Assembly (NCBI RefSeq): GCF_963576615.1 | Contig: NC_088708.1 | Span: forward strand, 67,848,672-67,912,671 | Source of the DNA: Watersipora subatra | Lineage: Eukaryota > Bryozoa > Gymnolaemata > Cheilostomatida > Watersiporidae | DNA length: 64,000 nucleotides | Direction of reading: 5' to 3' | Shown: in pieces, positions 1 through 11,599 of the stretch | How the letters are laid out: each line of letters starts with the position of its first letter | Numbering within the stretch: position 1 is the first letter of the stretch | Position numbers and translations under genes: made by a program | Notes under the pieces: generated by a model | Databases searched by the model: none | Seen by the model: only the letters and a program-made list of their open reading frames with translations | What the model was told of the DNA's origin: nothing

Positions 1-862
1 ATTAAATTGTTATTCATCTAATTTAATAACACTAAATTTGATGAATTTTTATAAGTTTGCCAAAGACAACATGAGTAACAAATTAAAAAATCTTTTGGAA
101 GAGTATATCAAATTTTACATGATAATTAAAGGTTTTGTAAAATTTTTTGCGAATTATGGTTTTGTGAGGGAACAAGGACATTGTCACCTAGGCTTAAAAT
201 ACAGAGCTTGATTGGTCTTTCGAGTTGTGAGAAAAACCGATTTTCTGCTATGAATGGTCGCCATTGGTGAAACCGAGTTTCCTATCATCAGCCAGGATTT
301 ATGAGATAGTCAAGTAGATATAGGCGCGTTACAGTAGAAAAAAGTCATATCTTCAAAAGCTACAGAAAAATCTTGCCAAAGTCTTTGGAACTGCGAGAGC
401 GGACCATGCAAAAATGATGATGAAAAACCATACAAAGTGAAGAGATCACAACCATAAAACTTCTTAACCTATTGTAGTTAATGAGCGAAAGGGACATAAG
501 CAGCTCATATACATGTAACAACAGCAGACACACCAGAATACTAGGTAAGGTTATGAACAGTCTCATTCCATAATAGTTAACTCTTGTACATAAACGTGAA
601 GGCTAGATGTTCAAAATCTATGAATGATTATCTGTTTTATCTACTGTAGCTGCATCAACCAGTGTACTTGCCTAGATCAATTTTAGAGGTATTGCTTTGT
701 TTGCGTGTGTATTATCATTGTGGCAGTGCTAACTAATATATACCTTCAATTTAAACAAGTAAAAAGAATGATTTAATTTTGCAGACAAAAAATTACTAAG
801 GAGCTGAACTGACGTTTTTGGGCATTCGAGAAGCAATGTTTGCAACAAAGCAAACTATTGAT

Positions 863-957
863 GAAGGACTGCAACGGGACAGCAAACAGGAAGGACAGCA
901 ACGGGACAGCAAACAGGAAGGACAGCAACGGGACAGCGAACAGGAAGGACAGCAATG
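863..957. repeat. 27-bp minisatellite, about 3.5 copies
   Basis: The unit begins GAAGGACAGCAACGGGACAG and is repeated head to tail with one or two changes per copy. Because 27 is a multiple of three, frames on both strands stay open and give repetitive peptides; these are not genes. Confidence 0.85.
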
Positions 958-1029
958 AGGAAGGAGTAAGAATACACATGCTGGCAGGTCATGATAATCT
1001 TTGCCTAGAAGAAAAGCTTACACGACTAA

Positions 1030-1430
1030 AGGTAGGGCCACACGTATCGTGTAATTTCAACTAATCTGGGAAATTCCATTCGTACGAAATTTCTGACCTG
1101 CCACACGGAGTTTCCCCACCACGGATTCGTACGAAACTAACTTTCAACTAGCCAATCAGAACGCGGTGATAAATTGAAGCCGATTCCGTTTCAATCATTT
1201 GCCTAAGAAATCACCATGCGCCAAAAAAACGACCTTCAACATTCAACTAACCTTTTCAACCGACCAATCAAACAACGATTCGTAGGAATATCTGACGTTT
1301 CGTCCAATTCAGGATTCGTTCATCATGCGCAACCAACGATGGACGAATTCGTCCAAATGTCAATTCGTCCGAATCGTTTCGACCAAATTTCGCCGATTTC
1401 GTGAGAATTTTGTCTCGTGTGGCCCTACCT
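1030..1430. mobile_element. Harbinger-type MITE with TAA target-site duplication
   Basis: The ends are inverted: AGGTAGGGCCACACG at 1030 and CGTGTGGCCCTACCT ending at 1430. Both are flanked by TAA (1027-1029 and 1431-1433), the 3-bp target duplication of PIF/Harbinger elements. The 401-bp interior carries repeated short palindromic motifs of the ATTCGTACGAAA type and no coding capacity. Confidence 0.75.
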
Positions 1431-1433
1431 TAA

Positions 1434-3059
1434 GTCTTAATTGACCTGTTGATAGAAGGGTCAAGCATACTGCTTGTTGAATCTGGCACCGGAAGAGTCT
1501 TAACAACCTTGCAAGCAAAACAAAGAAGCACGGAAATAGATGCTTTTTTACAATTATTACAGTAGCTTGCACTGTAATTACTGCTTTTATATTTTTTGAC
1601 TTCAACAAATTATAAATTATGAATGGACGATGGATTCAATTGTGATGCTTCTTGTTATAGAGCAATGTTAGGTTTCAGTAGTCTGAGTTACCAGCACACT
1701 TTCATTTATCTGCAAGCTTTGTTACTGTAAAATACGAATGTACTACTAATTAATCTATTCTTCCTTATTAGCTAGTGTCACCAACCTCAATAGGTCCTAA
1801 ACATACAAATAGATCAGCTAATAATTGTCAGAATGCTCATGTTCAGACAATAAATCGTATAATTTCACTAAAGAAAAAATTAAAGACAATAATATCGTCT
1901 GATTTTTTTGTTCAAATTTTATATAGCCAACAATGCAAGATAAACCTATTTAATAGCAACTCGAGTGAATAGCAGAACATTGAGCAAACACTGATGTGAC
2001 TTCGCGATGTCGACAATAAAACCTCAACAATAGTTTAATGATTCTGCATTTCTTAGCTTGTTCATGAACAGCAAACAAACTTTCAACTCTGAGAAGCACT
2101 ATTATAATAAGCTTAGAACGTCTACATAACTTCTCAAAGGTTTGTATAGCTATTAAGGCATATATTCTCAAGTGAGCAGCTGTTAAACTATAGTAATGCT
2201 GGCCTTGTATGATATTGGTTGTTCAAAAACCATTTAACCTCGGTTTGAGAAGTTGTGTGCAATATGTTTTTGTTGATTGTGTTAACCGTTTGGTACTGTA
2301 AAGTCATTGATTGCAATCGTAATGTATTTGTTAACTATAGCCTAAATATCGCTTATGATTATGATCAGTTTTTGACAGCAACTTATCTAAAATCTGCTCT
2401 ATTCGTTTTATGTGGATCCATCACTACCAAACAATGTTTGTCAAATTATCAATAACTTATAAAAATAAACACACACAGCCTACATCCTATCCTTTCGAGT
2501 GCCATAATAAAAAGGCTTACTAAATGCCTCATCATAACACAAGTTTAATACTTTGAGACAATAACTTCCCTTGTGATTGTTCATAGCTTGCCCTGAAAAG
2601 TTTCAATGGGTTTTACACAGACTGATGATTCGAATAGTAAGGTTTCAATCTTAAACTGAACTTTTATAAAAAAAGTTTCACATGTTATTGAAATCAACAG
2701 ACTCATCAATGTTAGTCACAGACTTTAACGAAAAATAAATGCAAAAACATTCATTGCCTTCTCTTGAACTTGCGAATAATATTAACAAAAATAATAATTT
2801 TAACTTAAGTTAAAAGTTCTGAGTAAATTGAATGTATTAACAAACTTCATGAAGTAGCTACGTAATTTTTATGTAAGTGCGAAAATTGATAGTGTTTGTG
2901 TAAGTGAAAACAATTGAGTAAATTATCAAGAAAAAACAATACATATAATAAACACATAAAACGAACATGCATTTGTGTAAAAATAGGTCTAAGTATCTCT
3001 AACACTAGAGTTGTCAATAAACAATAACGACAAAATAAGTATTTATATAAAAATACTAG
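1434..3059. other. Gene-free AT-rich DNA
   Basis: No exon, RNA gene or repeat structure that I can support. The short open frames here lack splice context and family motifs. Confidence 0.5.
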
Positions 3060-3425
3060 TCGAATGCTCGGCATTGCACGAGTATTAAAAACAGCTTATA
3101 AACAGTGGCAGGTAATGTAGTTACCTGCCACTTGCCATAAGCCTGCATGGCACATTGCCAATGACTTTAGTGACACTGCGGCAAATCGCAGAGTCCTATG
3201 CTATTTTAATCTAAATATCGACTCATATCGCAATCAATGAATCAATTGCGTCTTGCAGAGCACAATGGGTTAGTTTATCGCCTAGTGAACGGGAGGTTCT
3301 AAAATCAAATCCAGCACAAAGCGAATCTTTCATTCCTAAATTTAAATAGCTATTGCTGAACAGACCGAACGATGGACTTTGAGAATTATATATATGGACT
3401 ATTAATGAGTTAGTTTTTTCCTGAT
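3060..3425 (+). repeat. Composite dispersed repeat, copy A (CCCGGCATTGCCCGGG-type head)
   Basis: The head GAATGCTCGGCATTGCACGA is a degenerate copy of a motif seen at six other places in this window. It is followed by the family block CAGCTTATAAACA and a CACATTGCCAATG block. The family looks like a tRNA-linked SINE or a short non-autonomous element. Confidence 0.6.
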
Positions 3426-3429
3426 ATGG

Positions 3430-3570
3430 CAAGGTGGCCACTGGTTAGAGAGACAGACTGTGAAATGGAGAATCCAAGTTCAATTCCCTAGCGAGGCAAT
3501 TTTATTCTTGTCGCTCCAAGCGTGGCTTTGGGCAGACGAACAGTGCTCTTATAATGGTATAGATAGAAGA
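3430..3570 (+). repeat. tRNA-derived SINE fragment
   Basis: The segment reads GGTTAGAGAGACAGACTGTG, then a B-box-like AAGTTCAATTCC and GAGGCAATTTT, then a tail ending CTCTTATAATGGTATA. The same order is seen at 14515-14670 and, inverted, at 33267-33418. Confidence 0.6.
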
Positions 3571-4269
3571 ACAAGTGCGGCATTTGTAGCATAAATGACA
3601 GTGAACAATTACAATACTGACGATCGGTATGCGTTGCAATATGTACAGAATTGCTACATGTTTCAGATTTATGTTATACAAGCGAAAACAGGTTTTTAAT
3701 GGGTGAATTAGTCGTATTTTGAAAAAGAATACTCAATCACACAAAAAGGTAAAGCATCTGAAATTTAAGGCACAAAAAACTATTTATTTCATTATATACA
3801 TACACTTACGGATTTTATAATGAAACCAGGGCTAATTTCCACATCCAAAAACCCTAAAACCCGAAAAAAAATGTAGGGGAGGGTGAGGCATATTGCAACA
3901 AAAAACGCATCTTTGGCTATATATTTTTACTAAAATATTGGAATATAATTTTAATATACAGTCAAACATGGATAACTCGTCCACGGATAGCTCGAACACA
4001 TGGTTAATTCGAACATTTCCTTTGGTCCGTTCCCACGTAATGATAAATTGCTATAGATAACTCGAACTCAACACTGTTAATTCGAACTGTTTTTTTGCCC
4101 AACGGTACCGAAACGGTTGTTATCGCTTTAGAAAATCACTTTATTCAAAGCCATAGAGGTAAACTTTATCTTTGCGTAATTCATAAGCGTCGTTATTACC
4201 ACCATCGGCAAAATATTTTTGTCAACGATTTTTCTAAAAGTTTGGTGAAATTTGATTTATACTGCGATA

Positions 4270-4523
4270 CGATGAATAGCACGGGCTAGCCAGGTCACGC
4301 GCGCAAGGATTTTCGCCACGCACATACAAAACAAAAATCGCATGTTGTTTTGTATGTGCGTGGCGAAAATCCTTGAGTGCGTGACCCGGCTAGCCCGTGA
4401 TGAATAGTTTTCCGACGTTGATTCCGTGTTGAATCAACGTCGGAATGTTGAATGTTTAAAACGTCTTAAAAAATGTTGTAATTAAACGTATACGTTGTCT
4501 GAGCTACAAAAAACTATTCATCG
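4270..4523. mobile_element. Foldback element inside the pogo-like MITE
   Basis: CGATGAATAG at 4270, which reads on as CGATGAATAGTTTT once the nested insertion is removed, is the exact inverse of AAAACTATTCATCG ending at 4523. A second, perfect 15-bp hairpin (TTCCGACGTTGATTC and its inverse) lies at 4410-4445. The segment is absent from the other two MITE copies. Confidence 0.55.
4280..4399. mobile_element. 120-bp hairpin MITE with 8-bp target duplication (hAT-like)
   Basis: The arms are near-perfect inverted repeats over about 55 bp each, starting CACGGGCTAGCC and ending GGCTAGCCCGTG. The flanking direct repeat ATGAATAG (4272-4279 and 4400-4407) is an 8-bp duplication, the hAT signature. It is inserted in the arm of the foldback element above. 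Confidence 0.75.
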
Positions 4524-5079
4524 TTTGACCTGAACACAGAATACGTGTGTACATTCAATAAGTATCTATTAAAAAAGCATGAGTGATATAGAATGTATCG
4601 TAAAACCTCGTAAAACTTCTAATTGAACTGCCTCGGAGTGTTGCTCTTAACGAATCCCAGGTAAAGTAAGGTAATCTGCATAAACTTCAAGACAAAACGG
4701 CAAAATTGATCGTGGGTAAAACCCCAAAAAAAAAAAGTCTTTTCTTTTGAGCATTTCAACAACGATCAAGTTTTGCCAATGTCAATCTGAAAAACGTCCT
4801 GGCAATAACATCACCTCAAACAACAAACCAATCTCAAGTGATAGAAAAATCTCTATACTTTTTCATGAAAACGTTTTAAACTTTACATTAGAAGCATTTA
4901 ATTTGAAACAAGCCATTTGTGCTTTTGATTTATATTATAGTTTGTATATGTACACGTATCTACTAATAAATAAGTAAATATATGGACTTGTGACAGTGCT
5001 CTGATAACTTGAATGCTCTGATAATTCGAACACTTTTGCTCGGTCCCTTGAAGTTCGAGTTATCCATGTTTGACTGTAT

Positions 5080-5460
5080 ATTTCTCAAAGTATGTGTGCA
5101 TGTGAGCTGTGTGTCCTTCCGGCTATAGTTATTAAAATCTTGGAATAAAAAATCTGTACCAAAAAGGATTTGATCTACTACCCTACCTTTCACCAGTCTA
5201 ACACCCTACCCAATAGACCACAGAGAATGAGTGGTTAGCCAACTGATATAAGTCGTGATATGAGAGCTCACACTCAATGGCTTTGCATACCACACAGGGT
5301 GATTGCGTAAGTGTCATTAATTAGTTTACTAAAATTTTTCATTGGCAATCTGCCAGGCTAATAGCAAGTGGCAGGCAACTCTCATTACTTCTCATTGTTT
5401 ATAAGCTGATTTTTAACATTAGGGCAACGCCGAGTAGCACAGCTAGTAGTCTCATAAGAT
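5080..5460 (-). repeat. Composite dispersed repeat, copy B
   Basis: On the minus strand it reads from CTGTGCTACTCGGCGTTGCC through the CAGCTTATAAACAATGAGAA block to a tail ending ACATACTTTGAGAAATATA. The same order is found at 43555-43935 and 45950-46315. Confidence 0.65.
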
Positions 5461-6172
5461 GCAGAAATATGTTTTACATATGTTTGCCAAATGCCAATTC
5501 TGCTGGTTGTATACTTTGGAAAATATCACAAAAGTACTAATTGCATAATGGGTATGTCAATGTGCCCCGGTAGGAGGTACGTTGAAACACCCTATGGGGC
5601 ATATTGAAATGTCCTTGACTTTCATACAAAATTTTAGTTCTAGAATTGTGTTTTTTAAAATATATTTTTAGCCAAACAATTCAAATTTCCACTGAGCAAG
5701 AAAAACTCGAAAAGAGTTGGCTATGAACTTCAGAACACTGTGTACAACAATCATAACAAACAAACTTCAACAGTACAACAAAACATATATATACATGTTG
5801 ATCGAAAGATCAAACTTTTCTATTTATATGTTAGCATTTGCAGTCATGATATTAATATTGTCCAGAAATTTAGCAGTTCATCGTGAAGATTAACTTTTAA
5901 CTATGTCAGCAAGGTTTGTATTAAACTGCAGCTTTAATGCTACTCGAGCTATTCCCCTCCATAAAAATAAAGGGGTAAGTTGAGACATGTTGCAACTTGC
6001 CCCTCTAATTTTATCATCAAAATATGTTGCAACTTGTCCCATACCCTTGGTGTTTCAACGTGCCCAAAATGGCTCTAAGTAACCAAAATGTTCACCCCAA
6101 CTTAGGATTCTGTAACATCATGAAGTTGGTGGGCGCATTGTGAAGAGAACATGGCTATAGCTGCCTCCACTG

Positions 6173-6606
6173 CAGGGTTGAAAAAAATCATGATTTTTTA
6201 AAAAAATCGGACTTTTGTGATTTAAATTAGATTTTTTTGACTTGAATCGATTTTTTTAAAACATAAATTACCAGCTTTTTTTTCGTCACTGCTAACATAA
6301 TGTTATTTTATTTTGTTGAAGTGTGCCACATGAAAACATTAGCAACATAACAAAACATTTTTGCATCACTTTAATTTATTAAAATTTGTTTTTATTTTAA
6401 TTTTGACCAAGTTGTGCAGTTCATATTCACAGTAAACCCTCTATAAGTCCCATTTTTTGAGGGTCAGCCTTTGAGATAAGAAAGTTCTGAAGAAAATAAA
6501 CTAAACATGATATTTTAGGATAATTTAAATCACAGCCTTTGACATGGAAAAAATCAAAAAAATCAACAAACATGATTTTTAAGATGATTTAAATCGGCTA
6601 ACCCTG
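6173..6606. mobile_element. hAT MITE, perfect 8-bp target duplication
   Basis: It begins CAGGGTTG and ends AACCCTG, and is flanked by CTCCACTG on both sides (6165-6172 and 6607-6614). Subterminal AAATCATGATTTTT-type stretches are inverted at the two ends. The interior is AT-rich and non-coding. Confidence 0.85.
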
Positions 6607-7195
6607 CTCCACTGAATGGTATGGCATTGGATGATGTACAAAGAAGATATGCAATTCTCTAAATTTTAATATAAAAATCAAAAAGCAAAAAACTACCAAT
6701 AAATTTTACAAAATCATGGCTCACCTAAATTGCTGTTCTTTTTATTTCATGCAATCAAAATATTTCATAAAATGATCTAGAAAGCTCTTTATTTGGTGAG
6801 GTAAGAACTCAAAATGATGTGAACGAGGAAGAAATTTGAGGTGTGTTTCAACGTGCCCCACTCTCCCCTAAATAAGAATAGGGTGCCCATTTAAAAGATT
6901 TACAACTTAAAGGCTTGAATAATAAAGAATAATAAAATAAATATTAAAATAATAAGGCTTTAAAATAAATAATATTTTAAAGCCTTCGATCACGATTATT
7001 AAAATACTGTTTCATCTAAAACCAAGTGCTATTATGGTCATGTTGGCAAGCTGAAACCACCAAAATATTAGAAAGTACTTGGAATGTATCTATAGTGAGT
7101 TCATCATACACCTTTTCAGCAGCTACATTTCTTTAAACCAATATAACAACTAAATTTGGTAAGAAATCAGCATAACAAACGCCAACTATTAACTG

Positions 7196-8248
7196 TTGAA
7201 ATTAATTAGCTGTTGCTGTCACTACCTCCATTGTTGTAGTATGAGGAAAGCTCAGTGTATAAATGAAAAACTTATTTTTTGGATAGAGGATTTTTTATCG
7301 AACCGAAGGCAATTTGTTTCCGTGGAAGATGCCAACTCTCCATTTTGTCCAATTAACTCAGGAGTGCCCCAAGGGCCAGTTATGGGACCCCTTCGTTTTT
7401 TATTGTACGTTAATGACTTGCCAGACCTTATGGTGTCAGAATGCCGACTGTTTGCTGACGATACTTTTTTATTTAATTCCCGCGTCAACAAAGCGGTATT
7501 GCAACAAGACCTTAGGGTACTCCAAAAGTATTCTAATGAGTGGCAATTGACTTTTAATGTTTCTAAATGTGCTGTTCTTTCAGTTGGAGAGTCGAATTCA
7601 AAAGCAAGTTATTTTTTATGTGACCAACGTTTAGACAATGTTGATTCACATCCATATCTTGGCATTGAGTTGCAAAATAACCTGAAATGGGAAATTCACT
7701 ATGTAAAAATAATAAGCAAAGCTAATAGAACATTACATATGCTAAGGAGAGTTTTAAAGCATGCTGACACAAAAACTCGGCAGATTGCTTATTTTTCTTT
7801 GGTGAGGCCACTTTTGGAGTACGGTTGCACGGTATGGGACCCGTTTATGAAAAAAGATATCAAAAGATTTGAGAGAATACAGAACACCGCTTTAAGGTTC
7901 ATTTTTAAACTAAAGGGGCAAGTCAGTTTTACAGAAATAAGAGCAAATACAGGGATCGAGAGTTTAGCTAAACGGCGAAAAGATATTAGGTGTGCATTTT
8001 ATTTAAAAGCAGTGGAAAGGAACTTTACGGTCCCTGATTTTAAAAATACTATCAAGCACCACAACACTCGACAGAAAGCAGGTCTGTTTGTGCCAACAAT
8101 CCGGACAAATACGTTTTTTAATTCTTTTTGGCCGAGAACAACTCGAAACCTGAGAGGTTTATAGTAAAGAATTTTTGTAATAAAAGAGTTCCTACACCTT
8201 TCCTTCTTTCTAGAAGGGTGTAGTGGGAAAATTTTAGATTAGATTAGT
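7196..8248 (+). mobile_element. 5'-truncated non-LTR retrotransposon (LINE) reverse transcriptase
   Basis: The open frame 7196-8164 covers the palm and thumb of a LINE reverse transcriptase. It begins just before WIEDFLSNRRQFV, then shows GVPQGPVMGPLRFLLYVNDL, the catalytic FADDTFLF box, WQLTFNVSKCAVLSVG, a YLGI motif and the C-terminal VRPLLEYGCTVWDP. The catalytic Asp pair is intact. The endonuclease and N-terminal RT are absent, so this is a dead 5'-truncated insertion, although the remaining frame has no stop, which points to a fairly recent event. The 3' end is a short UTR finishing in TTAGATTAGATTAG-like repeats near 8248. The motifs fit the CR1/jockey-like group, but I cannot fix the clade. 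Confidence 0.85.
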
Positions 8249-9697
8249 GTAGTGGCAAGCTGTTATTAATGCTTAATGCAAATATGAATTCTTTAAATGA
8301 ATTCAGCTAACGAGTGAGTTTATGGTAAGGCAAAAATTTACCAATTCAACACCAACAAACGCATTGGATAAATGAAACAAGCACGACCGGCGTAATTTGG
8401 GACACTGTACTTGTTATTTTGACAGATATTTGTTGGGTAATCATTTTAGTGGTGGGTTAGCCTGAGACATGTATTTGCTGCAGTGATGCTATTACTCAAA
8501 TACATGATGGCATGTGCCCCAATATGAAATCTTAGCACAATCAGCAACCGATAGAATGTCAGTGAACTGTAAACTGATTAAAAATAATCATGTCTTAGTA
8601 AAATAATTTTCGCAGTTGCTGGAAAGCAACTTATTATCACTTATTATCGCATGAGTTATGAAAGGTGTTTTATACAATCAATAAAACACAAAACATTACC
8701 TTCTTCAGCAGAAAATTTTCTTTTCTGTGTATTCACTTCTTGCAGCAATTCGGACATGTTTGTTTTGCAGAGTGCGGCGTAAGAAGTAGCTTTAGTAAGT
8801 TTTCGTATTTAGTTTGATAGCGTAAACAAATTACGTACTTCTACACGTAAACGTCAATTCGCTAACTTTACCTGCAATTACGCTACAAATAACAATATAT
8901 TCGCTCTTGGCATAACCTGTGAGGCAAATTTATGCATACTTTTACATCGTTAAAGTTAAACAAGTCGCCCATATTTTACAAACTAAGGATTTAATGCACA
9001 GGCAACTGCGATAGAAATGACTCCTTGACGTTTTGTTTCACAGCTTATAGTTCTATATAAGTATAGTGATTCCTCGTTAGTTTTTAAGATCAAGTTGCAT
9101 TATTTGCCATTATTACTGAGAGCAGAAACATCGAATGCCTAAGTTGATTTACTAAGGCCCAGCACTCTTTTGTAATGTATCAGCTGATAATCGGATGCAA
9201 TTTTTTTTATAAACCGAGTAAGCTCTGAACTGATACATTCTATTTTTTAAATACTTTTTTAGGTATAAAGACCTTTAAATATTTAACGTTCTGAAAAGTA
9301 CTATAGGTCATGACTATATAAATTTCAGGAAGATTGTCCACAAAGTATTGAATAGGTGTGATTCAGTGTAGCTCAACTTAATTATTTGGGCATACGCCAC
9401 GAGCTCCGCATACAGGTGGCCGTTTGAAGCTGGAGGTGGATATGGGGGATGAGGAGAAAAGCAGAAAACGTTCAAAATAATTGGTATAAATAAGCACTAA
9501 AATAAATAATGGGCTTAAAAGATTTGTTTAAACATTCACAGTATAATCCACTTTTTTCTCTCACCTTGCCCCACATGTCAGTTCTTCCTCTCCTCATCTT
9601 GCTCCACATGTTCTTTCTGAACTGATGCTGCTACTAACTGCTCACGGTTTATTTTAATTACGTTCATGCATATCAGGTATTTTTGTATATAGGGTAG
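8249..9697. other. Gene-free DNA between LINE relic and hAT-like element
   Basis: Nothing recognisable apart from short A/T runs. The CTTGCCCCACATG repeat-like phrases near 9570-9610 are too short to assign. Confidence 0.45.
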
Positions 9698-11010
9698 CAG
9701 GGGTGTCCAAACTTTTTGCAAAGGGGGCCAGATTTAGCGTATTAGAAATTTAGGAGGCTAACCTTGGCTGACATTTTTTTACATATAACAGCAAATAATT
9801 TAAATAGATCTTGCCGAGCCAATCTGTGTTTCAAATTTGCTTTTTTATTTTAATTTCAGCTATTTTAAGCATGTGTTTTGGTTCGTTTGAAACATGCATA
9901 TCAAAATTGCATTGACATTATAACTGAAATTTAATAATCACTTAACTTCACTTTTTTAATACTAACTTTTTTTATAACAGTTGAACAGAACTAATTGTAC
10001 TCTTGGATACAAATTAAATTTGAAACGGGAAACAGTATCTCACTATGGCAATTTAATAGTTATAGAATTTTTAAACACAATTACAGAAAAATGAACAAGT
10101 AATAGGCTTATCAACAAGTGCAGGCCTCATTTAAAATATGACAGTAACTATAAATGTTGATAGGATTTTTAAATGTTTAACATGCAGGTAACAGCGCTTC
10201 TGTCCAAGTTAGTAGCTCTTTCAACCCTGGTAATTTTTGTCAGTGGTGTCAGTAACCCTAAGCAATCTGTCCAACAATCTTAAGTTTTTAAACTTTTATT
10301 AAATATAACTAAACATGCTCATAATGATATTTAGTAGAACATCAGTAAAAAGGTCGAGCAACCCACAGCAAATGTCATCAAACAGAAAAAAAAACAATGC
10401 GTCACCATTATTTGGGCCAAAACTATAAAGGTTTGTATGATTTAAAAAAGACTCGTAAAAACATTAACAGTAGCATCATGTCCATTGAGCACATGCTCAT
10501 CATCATTTCATGACTCAAAATATGTGGAAATTATAGTTAATATCATGAAATTATTTATTTGCATCACAATCATTTATGACCTACCAACAAATGAGTCGTA
10601 TCAATTTTTTCGCGATACCGTTCTAATACAATTTGTTATCAAACTGAAGGAAGTGAAGTTATTTGAAAACTGTTACAAATGGATGAGACATTTCTGGGCA
10701 AAAATCTTGTGCAGGAATTAATCTGATTGGTTTACGCTGTTACTTAGAAGCTGCTTTTGTAAACAAAGCCATGTGAATGCCAGAATTCCAGCTGTTAGGG
10801 ATTTTGACACACTCTACTCAATGCTGGAAAATTGCCCGTTAGGGTTCAAAGGGTTAATTCTTCAGGCGGGCCCATTAAACTTAAAACCCCTGGGGTTTTG
10901 AGTTCAATGGGTGGGCCAGACGTTATTGATTTTATGACAGAGGCTGCGGGTCGAATGAAAATTGACCCTGGGCCGCATTTGGCCCGCAGGCCGGACTTTG
11001 GACATGCCTG
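9698..11010. mobile_element. hAT-like non-autonomous DNA transposon
   Basis: The left end CAGGGGTGTCCAAACTTTTT is matched by an inverted right end that reads GGACTTTGGACATGCCTG. Just inside are GGGGGCCAGATTT on the left and a longer GGCCGCATTTGGCCCGCAGG stretch on the right. CAGGGGTGTCCAAACTTT ends are typical of a widespread hAT group. I cannot find an intact 8-bp target duplication, and no transposase is readable inside. Confidence 0.6.
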
Positions 11011-11599
11011 GTCTACATGAAGACTGCTAAAATATTACCAGTAGACAAACAGATCATTATCACGTAATTTAGTATGAATCAATTTTAATTGCTAGATACT
11101 TGAAATTTCAGCATTTGATATACGAACCAACTGAACTTTAAAAGATTCGTAAGCTATATGATTTTTCTCCATATTAGTAAAACTTGCTTCGTAGGCTGAC
11201 TAGATTATTTTAAAAATCCAATCACCACCATCTATACTGTGTGAAGGCTATTAAACAAAACAAAAACCTATGACAAATTAATCAACCACGAATGCATAAT
11301 AAAGAGTACCAATGTTAGGAACCCTGAAAACAGAGATGCTTTCAAGCAAATCACTCGATAAATAAAATTAATCTTTTAAACTTGAGCAACAGCACAAGCA
11401 ATCAAAATCATTAAAACACAGTTGTCTCAAGTACATGTGTAATTGCTGTCTTTTAAAGTAAAATAATGGTGCAAGGTGTTGACTTAGCAGGATCTTCAAC
11501 AATTTCTTCACTCAGTGTTGGAACCTTTTTTAATCATATGTCCTTGTTATTTGACTTGCTATTGAGCCTATTAGTTGGATCAGCATTACGTCACACATG

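Larger units (their letters stand above)
3959..5076. mobile_element. pogo/Tc1-like MITE, copy 1 (long form)
   Basis: It starts CAGTCAAACATGGATAACTC and ends with the inverse (GAGTTATCCATGTTTGACTG), flanked by TA on both sides as expected for the Tc1/mariner/pogo superfamily. Two more copies lie at 17640-18407 and 62213-62957. All three share a 75-80 codon open stretch (here 4747-4977) with the motif STTIKFC. This copy is about 350 bp longer because of a foldback segment (about 4262-4658) missing from the other two. Confidence 0.85.
3876..6868. mobile_element. Large DNA element with GGGGAGRGTGRGGCA-type inverted ends
   Basis: The left end GGGGAGGGTGAGGCATATTG (3876) is the imperfect inverse of the right end, which reads CAACGTGCCCCACTCTCCCC up to 6868. 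Each side is bordered by TA (3874-3875, 6869-6870), a mariner-like target. Related motifs recur inside (near 5560-5600 and 5960-6070). Within it sit a complete pogo-like MITE (3959-5076), a composite repeat (5080-5460) and a complete hAT MITE (6173-6606). It may be one old element with later insertions, or two neighbouring copies of one family. Confidence 0.5.
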
